Assembly: GCA_023450615.1 (NCBI GenBank)
Contig: JAEXGT010000068.1
Location: forward strand, 1 to 59,080
Source: Pseudomonadota bacterium
Lineage (GTDB): Bacteria; Pseudomonadota; Alphaproteobacteria; Rhizobiales; Beijerinckiaceae
Length of the DNA: 59,080 nt
Direction: 5' to 3'
Part shown: in pieces, positions 50,928 to 59,080 of the stretch
Numbering within the stretch: the stretch's first letter is position 1
How the letters are laid out: each line of letters starts with the position of its first letter
Made by a program: the position numbers and the translations under genes
The notes under the pieces: generated by a model
The model's input: only the letters and a program-made list of their open reading frames with translations
Database searches by the model: none
What the model was told of the DNA's origin: nothing

Positions 50928-53579
50928 ATGCGAACCGATGTCGACCATATTGTCCGGCTTGAGGATTACCGGCCCAGCGACTTCCTGATCGATCGGGTTG
51001 AGCTGGATGTCAGGCTTCATCCAACGGCGACAAAGGTGACGGCGCAGCTTTTCATGCGCCCCAATCCGGCCGGACGCTCGGACGTCCCCCTGGCGCTGGA
51101 TGGCGATGAGCTGAACCTGAAGGCCATCGCCCTTGATGAACGTGGGTTGGAGGCCGGAGAGTTCGAGGCCTCCCCGCAATCCCTTGTGATTTCCCAGCCA
51201 CCGCAGCGCCCGTTCCGGCTGACGATTGAAACCGAGATCAACCCGACGGCGAACACCAAGCTCATGGGCCTTTACAGGTCCAGCGGCAACTATTGCACGC
51301 AATGTGAGGCCGAAGGTTTCAGGCGGATCACTTACTTCCTCGACCGCCCCGATGTGCTGGCCGTCTACACCACGCGCATCGAAGCCGAGCGCGACGAGGC
51401 TCCCGTGCTTCTCGGCAACGGCAATCCCGTCGAAAGCGGCGCTATCGAGGGCACCAACCGGCACTATGCCGTGTGGCACGACCCTTTCCCAAAGCCGTCC
51501 TATCTTTTCGCTCTGGTCGGCGGGCGCCTGGGCCGGGTCGCCAAGCCCTTCACGACCATGAGCGGGCGCGAGGTCGAAATCGCGATCTATGTGGAGCCCG
51601 GCAAGGAGGACCGCGCGGATTATGCGCTCGACGCACTTGAGCGCTCAATGGTCTGGGATGAGAAGGTCTGCGGTCGCGAGTATGATCTTGACGTGTTCAA
51701 CATCGTCGCCGTGTCCGACTTCAACATGGGCGCGATGGAGAACAAGGGCCTCAACATCTTCAACGACAAATACGTGCTCGCGAGTCAGGAGACGGCAACC
51801 GATACGGATTACGCGAATATCGAGGCGATCATCGCCCATGAGTATTTCCACAACTGGTCCGGCAACCGTGTCACCTGCCGCGACTGGTTCCAGCTCTGCC
51901 TGAAGGAAGGATTGACGGTCTTCCGCGATCAGGAATTCTCATCCGACGAGCGCTCTCGCCCGGTTCACCGGATTGCCGAGGTGAAGACATTGAGGGCGCG
52001 GCAGTTCCTGGAGGATGCAAGCCCCCTCTCCCACCCGGTACGCCCGGGCCAGTATCGCGAGATCAACAACTTCTACACGGCAACCGTCTATGAGAAAGGT
52101 GCCGAGATCGTGCGCATGCTCAAGACGATCATCGGCGATGAGGATTTCCGGCGCGGCATGGACCTCTATTACGACCGTTGCGACGGCACTGCAGCCACGG
52201 TCGAGGATTTTCTGAAGGCCTTTGCAGACGTGACCGGGCGAGACCTCTCCCATTTCTCCCGATGGTACGAGCAATCCGGCACGCCCCGCGTAACCGTGAC
52301 CGGTCATTATAATGAAGCCGCCCGAACCTACCGGCTCGACTTCAAGCAGCAGACGCCCCCGACGCCCGGACAGCCCACGAAGGAGCCGATGGCGATCCCC
52401 GTGATGCTCGGCCTCGTCGCGCAGGACGGGCAGCCGATGGAGGGCGTGTGCGAACGCGTGAATTCCCGTGGCCTCTTCCTTTTCGACAAAGCCGAGGACA
52501 GCATCACCTTCACGGGCGTCGGCTCCCGCCCGGTGCCCTCAGCCTTCCGCGGCTTCTCGGCTCCGGTAAAGGTTTCTATCGACCTTTCGAACGAGGAACT
52601 CATCGTGCTGCTCCGGCACGATACGGACGCCTTCAACCGCTGGCAGGCTGCCCAGACGATAGCCATGCGCACGCTCGTAGCGCGCTCGACGGGAGCGGCG
52701 GTAACCCCTGAGGAGATGGCATCCCTATCCTTCGCCTTCCGCGCCTTCATCGAAACGAGCGCACTTCACGATCCGGCCTTTGCAGCCCTCGTTCTGTCGC
52801 TCCCCAGTGAAGCCGACATTGCCCAGGAAATCGGGAAGGATGTGGACCCGGATGCGATCCATCGAGCCCGCAAAGAGATGCGCCAGCATCTCGGCGCGAC
52901 CTGTTTCGAACACTTGATGAACTTTTATCAGTCACTTGTGCCGGCAGAGACTTACAGCCCCGATGCGGCAAGCGCCGGCAAGAGGGCTCTGCGCAATGCG
53001 GCGCTCGATCTTCTGACCGCGGCCGACCAGGAGACGGGAGAGAAGCTGGCGAGCCGGCAGTTCGAGACGGCAACCAACATGACCGACCGTCTGGCGGCTT
53101 TAAACGTCCTCGTGACCATCCCCGGCACTACGCGCGAGAACGCCATCGCGATGTTTGAAGAGCGCTATCGCAATGAACCCCTCGTCCTCGACAAGTGGCT
53201 TGCCTTACAGGCTAGCATTCCCGAGGACACGACGCTCGAGCGCGTGGAACGCTTGATGAATCATCCAGCCTTCTCGATGAACAACCCCAACCGCGTGCGC
53301 TCCCTTATCGGGAGCTTCGCGATGCTCAATCAGGTGCAGTTCAACCGGAAAGATGGGGCCGGCTACACGTTCCTTGCATCCATCGTGCTGCGCGCCGACG
53401 AGTTGAACCCTCAACTCGCCTCACGCCTACTGACGGCCTTCAGCAGCTGGAGGATGATGGAATCAACACGCCGCGCCCATGCACGCCGCGCACTGCAATC
53501 CATCGCGCAAAAGACGAATCTTTCCCGCGATGTAGGAGACATTGTGAACCGGTCTCTTGAGGAACGCGCAGACGCTTAG
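50928..53579 (+). CDS. pepN: aminopeptidase N (M1 family)
   Basis: An 883-residue zinc aminopeptidase. The exopeptidase motif GAMENKGLNIF and the zinc site HEYFHNWSGN (His around 304) followed by LKEGLTVFRDQEF are intact. The length and four-domain layout match E. coli PepN. It trims peptides in the cytoplasm. Start at MRTDVDHIVRLEDYRPSDF; an upstream in-frame ATG at 50868 adds unconserved sequence. Confidence 0.95.
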   Translation: MRTDVDHIVRLEDYRPSDFLIDRVELDVRLHPTATKVTAQLFMRPNPAGRSDVPLALDGDELNLKAIALDERGLEAGEFEASPQSLVISQPPQRPFRLTIETEINPTANTKLMGLYRSSGNYCTQCEAEGFRRITYFLDRPDVLAVYTTRIEAERDEAPVLLGNGNPVESGAIEGTNRHYAVWHDPFPKPSYLFALVGGRLGRVAKPFTTMSGREVEIAIYVEPGKEDRADYALDALERSMVWDEKVCGREYDLDVFNIVAVSDFNMGAMENKGLNIFNDKYVLASQETATDTDYANIEAIIAHEYFHNWSGNRVTCRDWFQLCLKEGLTVFRDQEFSSDERSRPVHRIAEVKTLRARQFLEDASPLSHPVRPGQYREINNFYTATVYEKGAEIVRMLKTIIGDEDFRRGMDLYYDRCDGTAATVEDFLKAFADVTGRDLSHFSRWYEQSGTPRVTVTGHYNEAARTYRLDFKQQTPPTPGQPTKEPMAIPVMLGLVAQDGQPMEGVCERVNSRGLFLFDKAEDSITFTGVGSRPVPSAFRGFSAPVKVSIDLSNEELIVLLRHDTDAFNRWQAAQTIAMRTLVARSTGAAVTPEEMASLSFAFRAFIETSALHDPAFAALVLSLPSEADIAQEIGKDVDPDAIHRARKEMRQHLGATCFEHLMNFYQSLVPAETYSPDAASAGKRALRNAALDLLTAADQETGEKLASRQFETATNMTDRLAALNVLVTIPGTTRENAIAMFEERYRNEPLVLDKWLALQASIPEDTTLERVERLMNHPAFSMNNPNRVRSLIGSFAMLNQVQFNRKDGAGYTFLASIVLRADELNPQLASRLLTAFSSWRMMESTRRAHARRALQSIAQKTNLSRDVGDIVNRSLEERADA

Positions 53580-53781
53580 GCTTCAAAGGAATTTGGCAAG
53601 CAGAGTTGCGGGTTATCCAGAACTATCCCCAGGCTGAAACAGGAATGAGAATTTTTTATTAACCTAACCGATCACATAGCTAGACAAATCACCTGCCCGT
53701 GATTCTATTGTTGGTGATTCGGAGAGATGCGGCACGTCCTTCCGAATACGAGGACAGTAACGGTTCCGAAGGGAGCATCGC
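53580..53781. other. 202-base gap before the histidine kinase gene
   Basis: AT-rich relative to its surroundings around 53640-53720, consistent with a promoter region for the kinase. No hairpin terminator for pepN and no ORF were seen. Confidence 0.4.
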
Positions 53782-56109
53782 ATGGCGGGGGCGGTGACCG
53801 CATGCGTACCCGCACGCGCGGGTACGATTCTAGGGGTAGCGCGATCGGACGCGAACCCGGCTTATCGGCGGCTCGAGCAATATGAATCCCTGCTCCGGCT
53901 TGCCGTTCCTGCCGTTCTCATTCTCTTTCTTATTACGCTCGCAGGCAGCGCGTGGATTCAGATCCGCGACGGGCGCCGCGACACCATGCTCGATGCCATT
54001 CAGGACATCGACATCATCGCTTCCCTTTCCGCGGCGAAGCTCGGCTCACATCGCGCACCTGCCGATAAGGCGCAGGCTGCCGCCCATCTCAGCGCCCTCG
54101 CCAAGGAGATGCCGGCCAGCGCCTTGAACCACAGCCGCCGTTTGCTCCTCATCGATCAGGCTGGCGCTGTGCTGGCCATGCATCCGTCGGACGACCATGT
54201 ACCGCAGACCTTGGCTGAGGTTCTCGGCGATGCGCAGCCCCTCGCGCTGTTCGCCGATCGCGCAGGCGTCATGACGATCAAAATGACGGGCGGCAGCGAA
54301 GGCATTGCGACCGTACGCGCGCTTCCCGCTTCGTCCGGTCAGATCGCCGTCGTGCAGCCCTTGCCTCACGTTCTTTCAGGCTGGTGGACGCGCACCATCG
54401 GGCACGTCTCCCTGCTTGGCGCGACGATCATGGTGCTTCTCGGCATTGGCGTCGCCTATATGATGCAGGCCAACCGCGCTCGCGCCGCCGACGAGGTGTG
54501 CGAGAAGGTGCGTGACCGCATCGACTCCGCGCTCAATCGCGGCCGTTGCGGCCTGTGGGATTGGGATATCGGACGCGGGCGCATCTACTGGTCCGACTCC
54601 ATGTACGAACTGCTCGGCTACGAGCGGCAGGACGAGTTCCTCTCGTTCGGCGAAGTGAACACCATGATCCACCCCGAGGATCAGGATCTCTATACTCTCG
54701 CCGAGCAACTGGCCTCGGCAACCACTTCCCTCGTCGATTACGAGTTCCGCATCCGCAGCGTCACGGGCGACTGGGTATGGCTGCGCGCCCGCGCCGAACT
54801 GATGAACGATCCGGACGATGCGGCAAGCCACCTTGTCGGCATCGCCGTGGACGTCACCGAGCAGCGTGGTCTGGAAGAGAAGACCGCACGCGCCGATGCG
54901 CGCCTGCACGATGCCATTGAGGCGATCTCCGAAGCCTTCGTATTGTGGGACGCGAACAACCACCTCGTGCTTTGCAATTCCAAGTTCCAGAAGCTTCACG
55001 AGCTGCCCGCAGATGCAAACCTGCAGGGCAAGTCTTACGCGGAAGTGATGGCCCTTGGCCGCCCACCGGAAGTGCAGCATCAGTTCCTGCGCCGCGAACA
55101 GCAGGATGTGGGAGCCCGCACCTTCGAAGCTCGCCTTCAGGACGGACGCTGGCTGCAGATCAACGAGCGCCGCACGAAAGATGGCGGCTACGTGTCAGTG
55201 GGTACGGACATCACCGCGCTCAAGCGCCATGAGCACCGCCTCGTCGAATCCGAAAAAGAGCTCATCGCCACCGTTCTCGACCTCAAGCAGTCGCGCCAGA
55301 AGCTAGAAGCTCAGACGCACCAGCTCGCGGATCTTGCGGAGCGCTACCTCGACCAGAAGGCTCAGGCTGAGAGCGCCAACCGCGCCAAGTCTGAATTCCT
55401 GGCCAATATGAGTCATGAGCTGCGCACGCCGCTAAACGCCATCATCGGCTTTGCCGAAGTGATGCAGAGCGGAATCTTCGGCTCTCTCGGCTCGGAAAAG
55501 TACGAGGAATACTGCACGGATATCCGCTCCAGCGGCGAATATCTCCTGTCGGTCATCAACGATATTCTCGACATGTCGCGCATCGAGGCCGGCCGCACGA
55601 CGCTTAAGAAGCAGCCTCTCGAAGTTCATGGCTCGATCCAGCGCGCACTCAAGCTCGTCAGCGAACAGACCAAGGCGAAGAACCTCTCCGTCACGGTCGA
55701 TGTGACGCCCGAGGACATCGTGGTGCCTGCCGATGAGCGCGCGCTGCACCAGATCCTGGTCAACCTGCTTCAGAACGCGACAAAATTCACGAGCGAAGGC
55801 GGTTGCATCACCGTACGTACCCGTCTCGCGGGCGACGCGGTCAATATCTATGTCGAGGATAACGGCATCGGCATTCCGGACAGCGCCCTGCACAAGCTCG
55901 GCCAGCCCTTCGAGCAGGTCGAGACCGAGTTCTCGAAGAGCTACAAGGGCTCCGGCCTCGGCCTTGCCATTGCGCGCTCGCTTGCGGAACTCCATGGCGG
56001 CTCCCTGCGCATCAAGAGCCAGGAGGGCGTCGGCACCATCGTGCTGGTCCACCTGCCGCTCACGGAAGCCACGAATGCCGATATCGCGCTGGCGAACGCT
56101 GCGGCTTAA
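53782..56109 (+). CDS. PleC/PdhS-like PAS sensor histidine kinase
   Basis: A 775-residue membrane kinase: a first helix at about 38-58, a periplasmic sensing region to about 205, a second helix (LLGATIMVLLGIGVAYMM), then two PAS domains (about 240-360, with GLWDWDIGRGRIYWSDSMYE, and about 380-490). The HisKA domain has phospho-acceptor His545 in ANMSHELRTPLNAIIGFAE; the ATPase has NLLQNATKF, DNGIGIPDS and GSGLGLAIARS. The sequence around His545 resembles PleC, which controls DivK and cell polarity in Caulobacter. That role is inferred. Convergent with glnE. Confidence 0.88.
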   Translation: MAGAVTACVPARAGTILGVARSDANPAYRRLEQYESLLRLAVPAVLILFLITLAGSAWIQIRDGRRDTMLDAIQDIDIIASLSAAKLGSHRAPADKAQAAAHLSALAKEMPASALNHSRRLLLIDQAGAVLAMHPSDDHVPQTLAEVLGDAQPLALFADRAGVMTIKMTGGSEGIATVRALPASSGQIAVVQPLPHVLSGWWTRTIGHVSLLGATIMVLLGIGVAYMMQANRARAADEVCEKVRDRIDSALNRGRCGLWDWDIGRGRIYWSDSMYELLGYERQDEFLSFGEVNTMIHPEDQDLYTLAEQLASATTSLVDYEFRIRSVTGDWVWLRARAELMNDPDDAASHLVGIAVDVTEQRGLEEKTARADARLHDAIEAISEAFVLWDANNHLVLCNSKFQKLHELPADANLQGKSYAEVMALGRPPEVQHQFLRREQQDVGARTFEARLQDGRWLQINERRTKDGGYVSVGTDITALKRHEHRLVESEKELIATVLDLKQSRQKLEAQTHQLADLAERYLDQKAQAESANRAKSEFLANMSHELRTPLNAIIGFAEVMQSGIFGSLGSEKYEEYCTDIRSSGEYLLSVINDILDMSRIEAGRTTLKKQPLEVHGSIQRALKLVSEQTKAKNLSVTVDVTPEDIVVPADERALHQILVNLLQNATKFTSEGGCITVRTRLAGDAVNIYVEDNGIGIPDSALHKLGQPFEQVETEFSKSYKGSGLGLAIARSLAELHGGSLRIKSQEGVGTIVLVHLPLTEATNADIALANAAA

Positions 56110-56124
56110 AGCCGTCGAGTCCAC

Positions 56125-59080
56125 TCAGCGCAGGACACGCTCATAGATTTTCCGCACCTGCTGGCGCGTAGCATTCAGATGCGTAAGCAACACCTTGGCA
56201 TCGGGCAACCCGGCAATGGTGGCAAGGCGCTTGAAGATAGCGGGCGACACCTGATCGGGCTCGAAGGCGCCCTCGATCGTCAGACGCTGCCATTGGAAGA
56301 TGGCATTGAACTGCCGATGAGCCTCGATCAATTCCCTCGCATCCTCATCAGACATCAGGCCCGCTTTGCAGGCTTCCAGGAACGTCTCCTCCGTCGATAG
56401 ACCGGCGAGCGGCGGATGCTTGTACGAGTGCGAGAGAACAAGCGCCTGTGCCATGAAGTCGAGATCGGTCAGGCCGCCTTTTGCGAGCTTGAGGTCCCAT
56501 GGCCTGTCATCGCCCTTCTCCTGGGCGATCAACGCGCGCATGGAGCGCACTTCCGAGGTCACGCGCCGAGGATCACGCGCAGCGGTGACGATTCCCTTGA
56601 TGGCCTCGCCCACCCGTTCCGCGAAATCGGAATCCGCAAGCAGGATGCGGGAACGGGTCAGCGCCATATGCTCCCATAATTCAGCTTCGTTCTGCTGATA
56701 AACGACGAAGCCCTTGAACTGCGAAGCGAGCGGCCCCTTGCCTCCTTGAGGCCGCAAGCGAAGGTCTACCTCGTAGAGCAGCCCGCGACGCGTCGGAACG
56801 GTCAGCGCGGCAACGAGGCGCTGGGTCAGACGTGTGTGATAGACCACTGCATCGAGGGGACGCTGCCCCGTGCTCTCGCGCCGCTCCTCGTCAAAATCGT
56901 AAATCACGACGAGATCGAGATCGGAGCCTGCCGTCAGCTCCTTGGTGCCGAGGCGGCCAAGTCCCAGGATGGCGACCTGAGCCCCGGGAACAATCCCGTG
57001 CTCGACTTCGAACTCCTGACGGACGCGCTCGAAGGAGGCTCGAATGATGGCGGTGGCGATGGCTGCATAAGCCTCACCCGCCTGAGCGGGCGAGATGATG
57101 TCGGAGAGAAGCCGCGCCCCGGTAATGAAGCGCATCTGCCGGCCGGCATCGCGGACGCGGTCAAGGAAGTCTTCGTAGTTTCCAGGGCTGCCGATGATCT
57201 GCCACACCTGCTCCTCGATGGCCGGTTCATCCACGAGCGGAATGCCGAAGGCTGGATCGATCAGCACATCGAGCACATGCGGGGATTGGGCTACCGTGTT
57301 CGCGAGGCGCGGAGCCGTGCCGAGGAGGTCTGCGAACCGCAGACGAAGCCTTTCGTGGGACTGAAGTATGGTGAGAAGCTCGACGGCAGCCGGCATGCGG
57401 CCAAAGGCGCTGTCGAGAGCAGCCAGCGCGCCATCCGGATCCGCCGTGCCGCCAAGGGCAGACAGCAGCGTCGGCGTCAGCTCAGTCAACACCTCGCGCG
57501 CGCGCGCACTCGTGATGGCCGAGCGTCGTCCGAAGTGCCACCCCCTGACAGTTTCGGCGACTTTCTCAGGCTCGCGAAAACCCATGCGCTGAAGCGTTGC
57601 GAGCGTTTCCGGATCGTCGCTCGTCCCGGTGAACACGAGGCTTCCGGCATCCGAGGCGAGCTCCGGGCCTTCTTCGAAGAGAAGAGCATAATGCCCCTGC
57701 ACGATCTTGGCTTGGTCGGTGAGCGCCTTCGAGAAAGCCTTGAGATTGGGATAGCCGCAGAACCTGGCGAAGCGTTTCAGCTCCTCCTCATCCGAGGGCA
57801 GTCGCTGCGTCTGCTCGTCCGCCACCATCTGCAAACGGTGCTCGATGGTGCGCAGAAAACGATAGGCCTGGGAAAGCTCGTCCCGGGCCTCGGCTGTGAT
57901 CCAGCCCTCGTTGTGCAGCTCGACCAGCATGTCGAGCGTCCGCCTTCCCCGAAGCGCGGGACGTCTGCCGCCGAACACGAGCTGCTGCGTCTGCACGAAG
58001 AACTCGATCTCACGGATACCGCCGCGTCCGAGCTTGATGTCGTGCCCTGCCACCGCGATCTGGTCATGGCCGCGCACCGCATGAATCTGCCGCTTCATGG
58101 CATGAACGTCGGCGATGGAGGCGAAATCGAAGTATTTGCGCCAGATGAAGGGACGCAGCTCCTTGAGAAAATTCTCGCCTAGTGCCAAGTCGCCGGCGAC
58201 GGGCCGCGCCTTGATGAAGGCCGCGCGCTCCCAGTTTTGACCGAGCGTCTCGTAATAGACATAGGCCGACGACAGGGACATGGCCGTGGGCGTCGAGCCC
58301 GGATCGGGACGCAGGCGATAATCGACGCGATGCACATAGCCGTCGGATGTCCTCTCCTGCAGCAGGCGGGAGAGTTGCTGGGCGATGCGGGTATAGATGG
58401 TCGTGGCCTCGGCGCCCTCCTTGAGGGCCGATGTTTCGGGATCGAAGAAGATGACGAGGTCGATATCGCTGGAATAGTTGAGCTCCCCTGCTCCGTGCTT
58501 TCCGAGAGCAAGCACGGTGACGCCCGAACCTGCACCCGGATCATCCGGGTTCTGAATGGTGATGCGCCCGAGATCGGCGGTTTCCGTCAGGATCAGGTTC
58601 AAGCCGCCGGAGACGGAGGCATCGGCGAAATCGGACAGAGCCTGCGTGACCTCCTCCGCTCCCCATAGGCCGCCGATATCGGCAAGGGCAACCAGAAGCG
58701 CATGGGCATTGCGGTTTTGCCGGAAGGCCGCCACCGCATCGTCCCGCGTCATCTCTCCTGCGCGTAGGCGGCGGAACAATCCTGCCTGAGCGTCCACAAT
58801 GGATGCATGAACCGCCTCTGGCTCCTCCAGGGCAAGTCTTGCCGTGCGGGCCGGATCGGCCATGACGAGTTGCCAGAGAAAGGGGGAGTAGTCTGCCAGA
58901 GCCAGCAGCAGATCGCGGAAAAGGCCCTCTTGGAGATGCGGCAGAAGCGCCGCCGCCTCCGGTTCATCGCGCACGCGCCCGATGAACTCCGCCAGCTGCG
59001 CCTTGGCTTTCTTGAGGTCGGAAACAGGCGGAGCCTGAATCTGGCGGCTGATGAGGCAGCGGTTCTGGTCAGGCACGGTC
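56125..59080 (-). CDS. glnE: bifunctional glutamine synthetase adenylyltransferase/deadenylase (5' end at window edge)
   Basis: At least 983 residues. It has two nucleotidyltransferase domains: an N-terminal deadenylylase with YSSDIDLVIFFD (about residue 200) and a C-terminal adenylylase with GSDLDLVVIYDFD (about 715), separated by a helical regulatory region. It attaches or removes AMP on glutamine synthetase under PII control, tuning nitrogen assimilation. A GTG at 59076 could be the start, but the frame stays open to the edge, so the true start may lie outside. It converges on the kinase gene with 15 bases between stops and no clear terminator. Confidence 0.93.
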   Translation of the reverse strand, partial: TVPDQNRCLISRQIQAPPVSDLKKAKAQLAEFIGRVRDEPEAAALLPHLQEGLFRDLLLALADYSPFLWQLVMADPARTARLALEEPEAVHASIVDAQAGLFRRLRAGEMTRDDAVAAFRQNRNAHALLVALADIGGLWGAEEVTQALSDFADASVSGGLNLILTETADLGRITIQNPDDPGAGSGVTVLALGKHGAGELNYSSDIDLVIFFDPETSALKEGAEATTIYTRIAQQLSRLLQERTSDGYVHRVDYRLRPDPGSTPTAMSLSSAYVYYETLGQNWERAAFIKARPVAGDLALGENFLKELRPFIWRKYFDFASIADVHAMKRQIHAVRGHDQIAVAGHDIKLGRGGIREIEFFVQTQQLVFGGRRPALRGRRTLDMLVELHNEGWITAEARDELSQAYRFLRTIEHRLQMVADEQTQRLPSDEEELKRFARFCGYPNLKAFSKALTDQAKIVQGHYALLFEEGPELASDAGSLVFTGTSDDPETLATLQRMGFREPEKVAETVRGWHFGRRSAITSARAREVLTELTPTLLSALGGTADPDGALAALDSAFGRMPAAVELLTILQSHERLRLRFADLLGTAPRLANTVAQSPHVLDVLIDPAFGIPLVDEPAIEEQVWQIIGSPGNYEDFLDRVRDAGRQMRFITGARLLSDIISPAQAGEAYAAIATAIIRASFERVRQEFEVEHGIVPGAQVAILGLGRLGTKELTAGSDLDLVVIYDFDEERRESTGQRPLDAVVYHTRLTQRLVAALTVPTRRGLLYEVDLRLRPQGGKGPLASQFKGFVVYQQNEAELWEHMALTRSRILLADSDFAERVGEAIKGIVTAARDPRRVTSEVRSMRALIAQEKGDDRPWDLKLAKGGLTDLDFMAQALVLSHSYKHPPLAGLSTEETFLEACKAGLMSDEDARELIEAHRQFNAIFQWQRLTIEGAFEPDQVSPAIFKRLATIAGLPDAKVLLTHLNATRQQVRKIYERVLR

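Noticed and set aside
56746..58182. 478-codon frame on the plus strand inside glnE
   Set aside because: Antisense shadow of glnE; composition typical of high-GC reverse frames and no recognisable motif.
1..59080. Prophage, integrative element, insertion sequence, CRISPR array or defence island
   Set aside because: No integrase, transposase, capsid, toxin-antitoxin, restriction or Cas-like gene was recognised on either strand; nearly all genes are core metabolism or conserved envelope proteins.

Overview
The window reads as ordinary GC-rich chromosome of an alphaproteobacterium in the Hyphomicrobiales (Rhizobiales). A Methylobacteriaceae/Microvirga-like origin is my best guess. The guess rests on gene content (PleC-type kinase next to glnE, class II DAHP synthase, XdhABC with GuaD, LOG protein, DUF2865, DUF2853, pseudo-caspase proteins with proline-rich tails), tight ATGA/GTGA gene overlaps, and dispersed palindromic intergenic repeats. 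I see no prophage, transposase gene, CRISPR array, rRNA operon or plasmid backbone. One tRNA gene (Val, anticodon CAC) is present.

Layout. 1-5.4 kb: membrane lipid gene psd with an Atm1-type ABC exporter, a LysM envelope protein, a LOG nucleotide hydrolase and a small YdcZ-type membrane protein. 5.5-9.4 kb: citramalate synthase coupled to a GNAT acetyltransferase, then cysS, whose 3' third has clearly lower GC than the rest. 9.6-15.5 kb: small secreted proteins, the divergent argP/argO (LysR/LysE) pair, CreA, DUF2865 and a two-gene ABC-2 exporter. 15.5-23.3 kb: a cluster of short repeats, gltX, nadE, a 27-residue membrane peptide, class II DAHP synthase, and gor coupled to an O-antigen ligase. 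23.4-26.5 kb: the tripartite tricarboxylate transporter tctC-tctB-tctA with an intrinsic terminator after tctC. 26.5-34.2 kb: DUF2853, DUF2059, rpiA, gph, tRNA-Val, an L,D-transpeptidase, DUF971, moaA, an amino-acid binding protein and a 3-hydroxyisobutyrate dehydrogenase-family enzyme. 34.3-42.6 kb: a caspase-fold protein lacking both catalytic residues, a leftward group cobT-SNase-UDG-PaaG-like-small membrane protein, then cobS, DUF1289, an aspartic protease and dusA. 42.8-50.2 kb: a phospholipase A2-like protein of unknown role and a six-gene leftward purine cluster xdhA-xdhB-xdhC-guaD-ureE-ybaK. 50.3-59.1 kb: gloA, pepN, a PleC-like histidine kinase and glnE, which runs to the right edge.

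How the genes connect. The purine cluster should turn guanine into xanthine and urate, and it carries a urease nickel chaperone (UreE) without urease genes in view. MoaA supplies the molybdopterin pathway that XdhB needs. CobT and CobS complete the lower loop of cobalamin. TctCBA imports carboxylates.

The most distinctive signals are not a new multigene system. They are a TA-flanked, terminally repeated element (105-117 bp, two copies) whose ends supply the stop codons of two genes; an 85-bp palindromic element nested in another repeat with a 5-bp flanking duplication; the mosaic cysS; the catalytically dead caspase-like protein; the PLA2-like protein; and the lone ureE.
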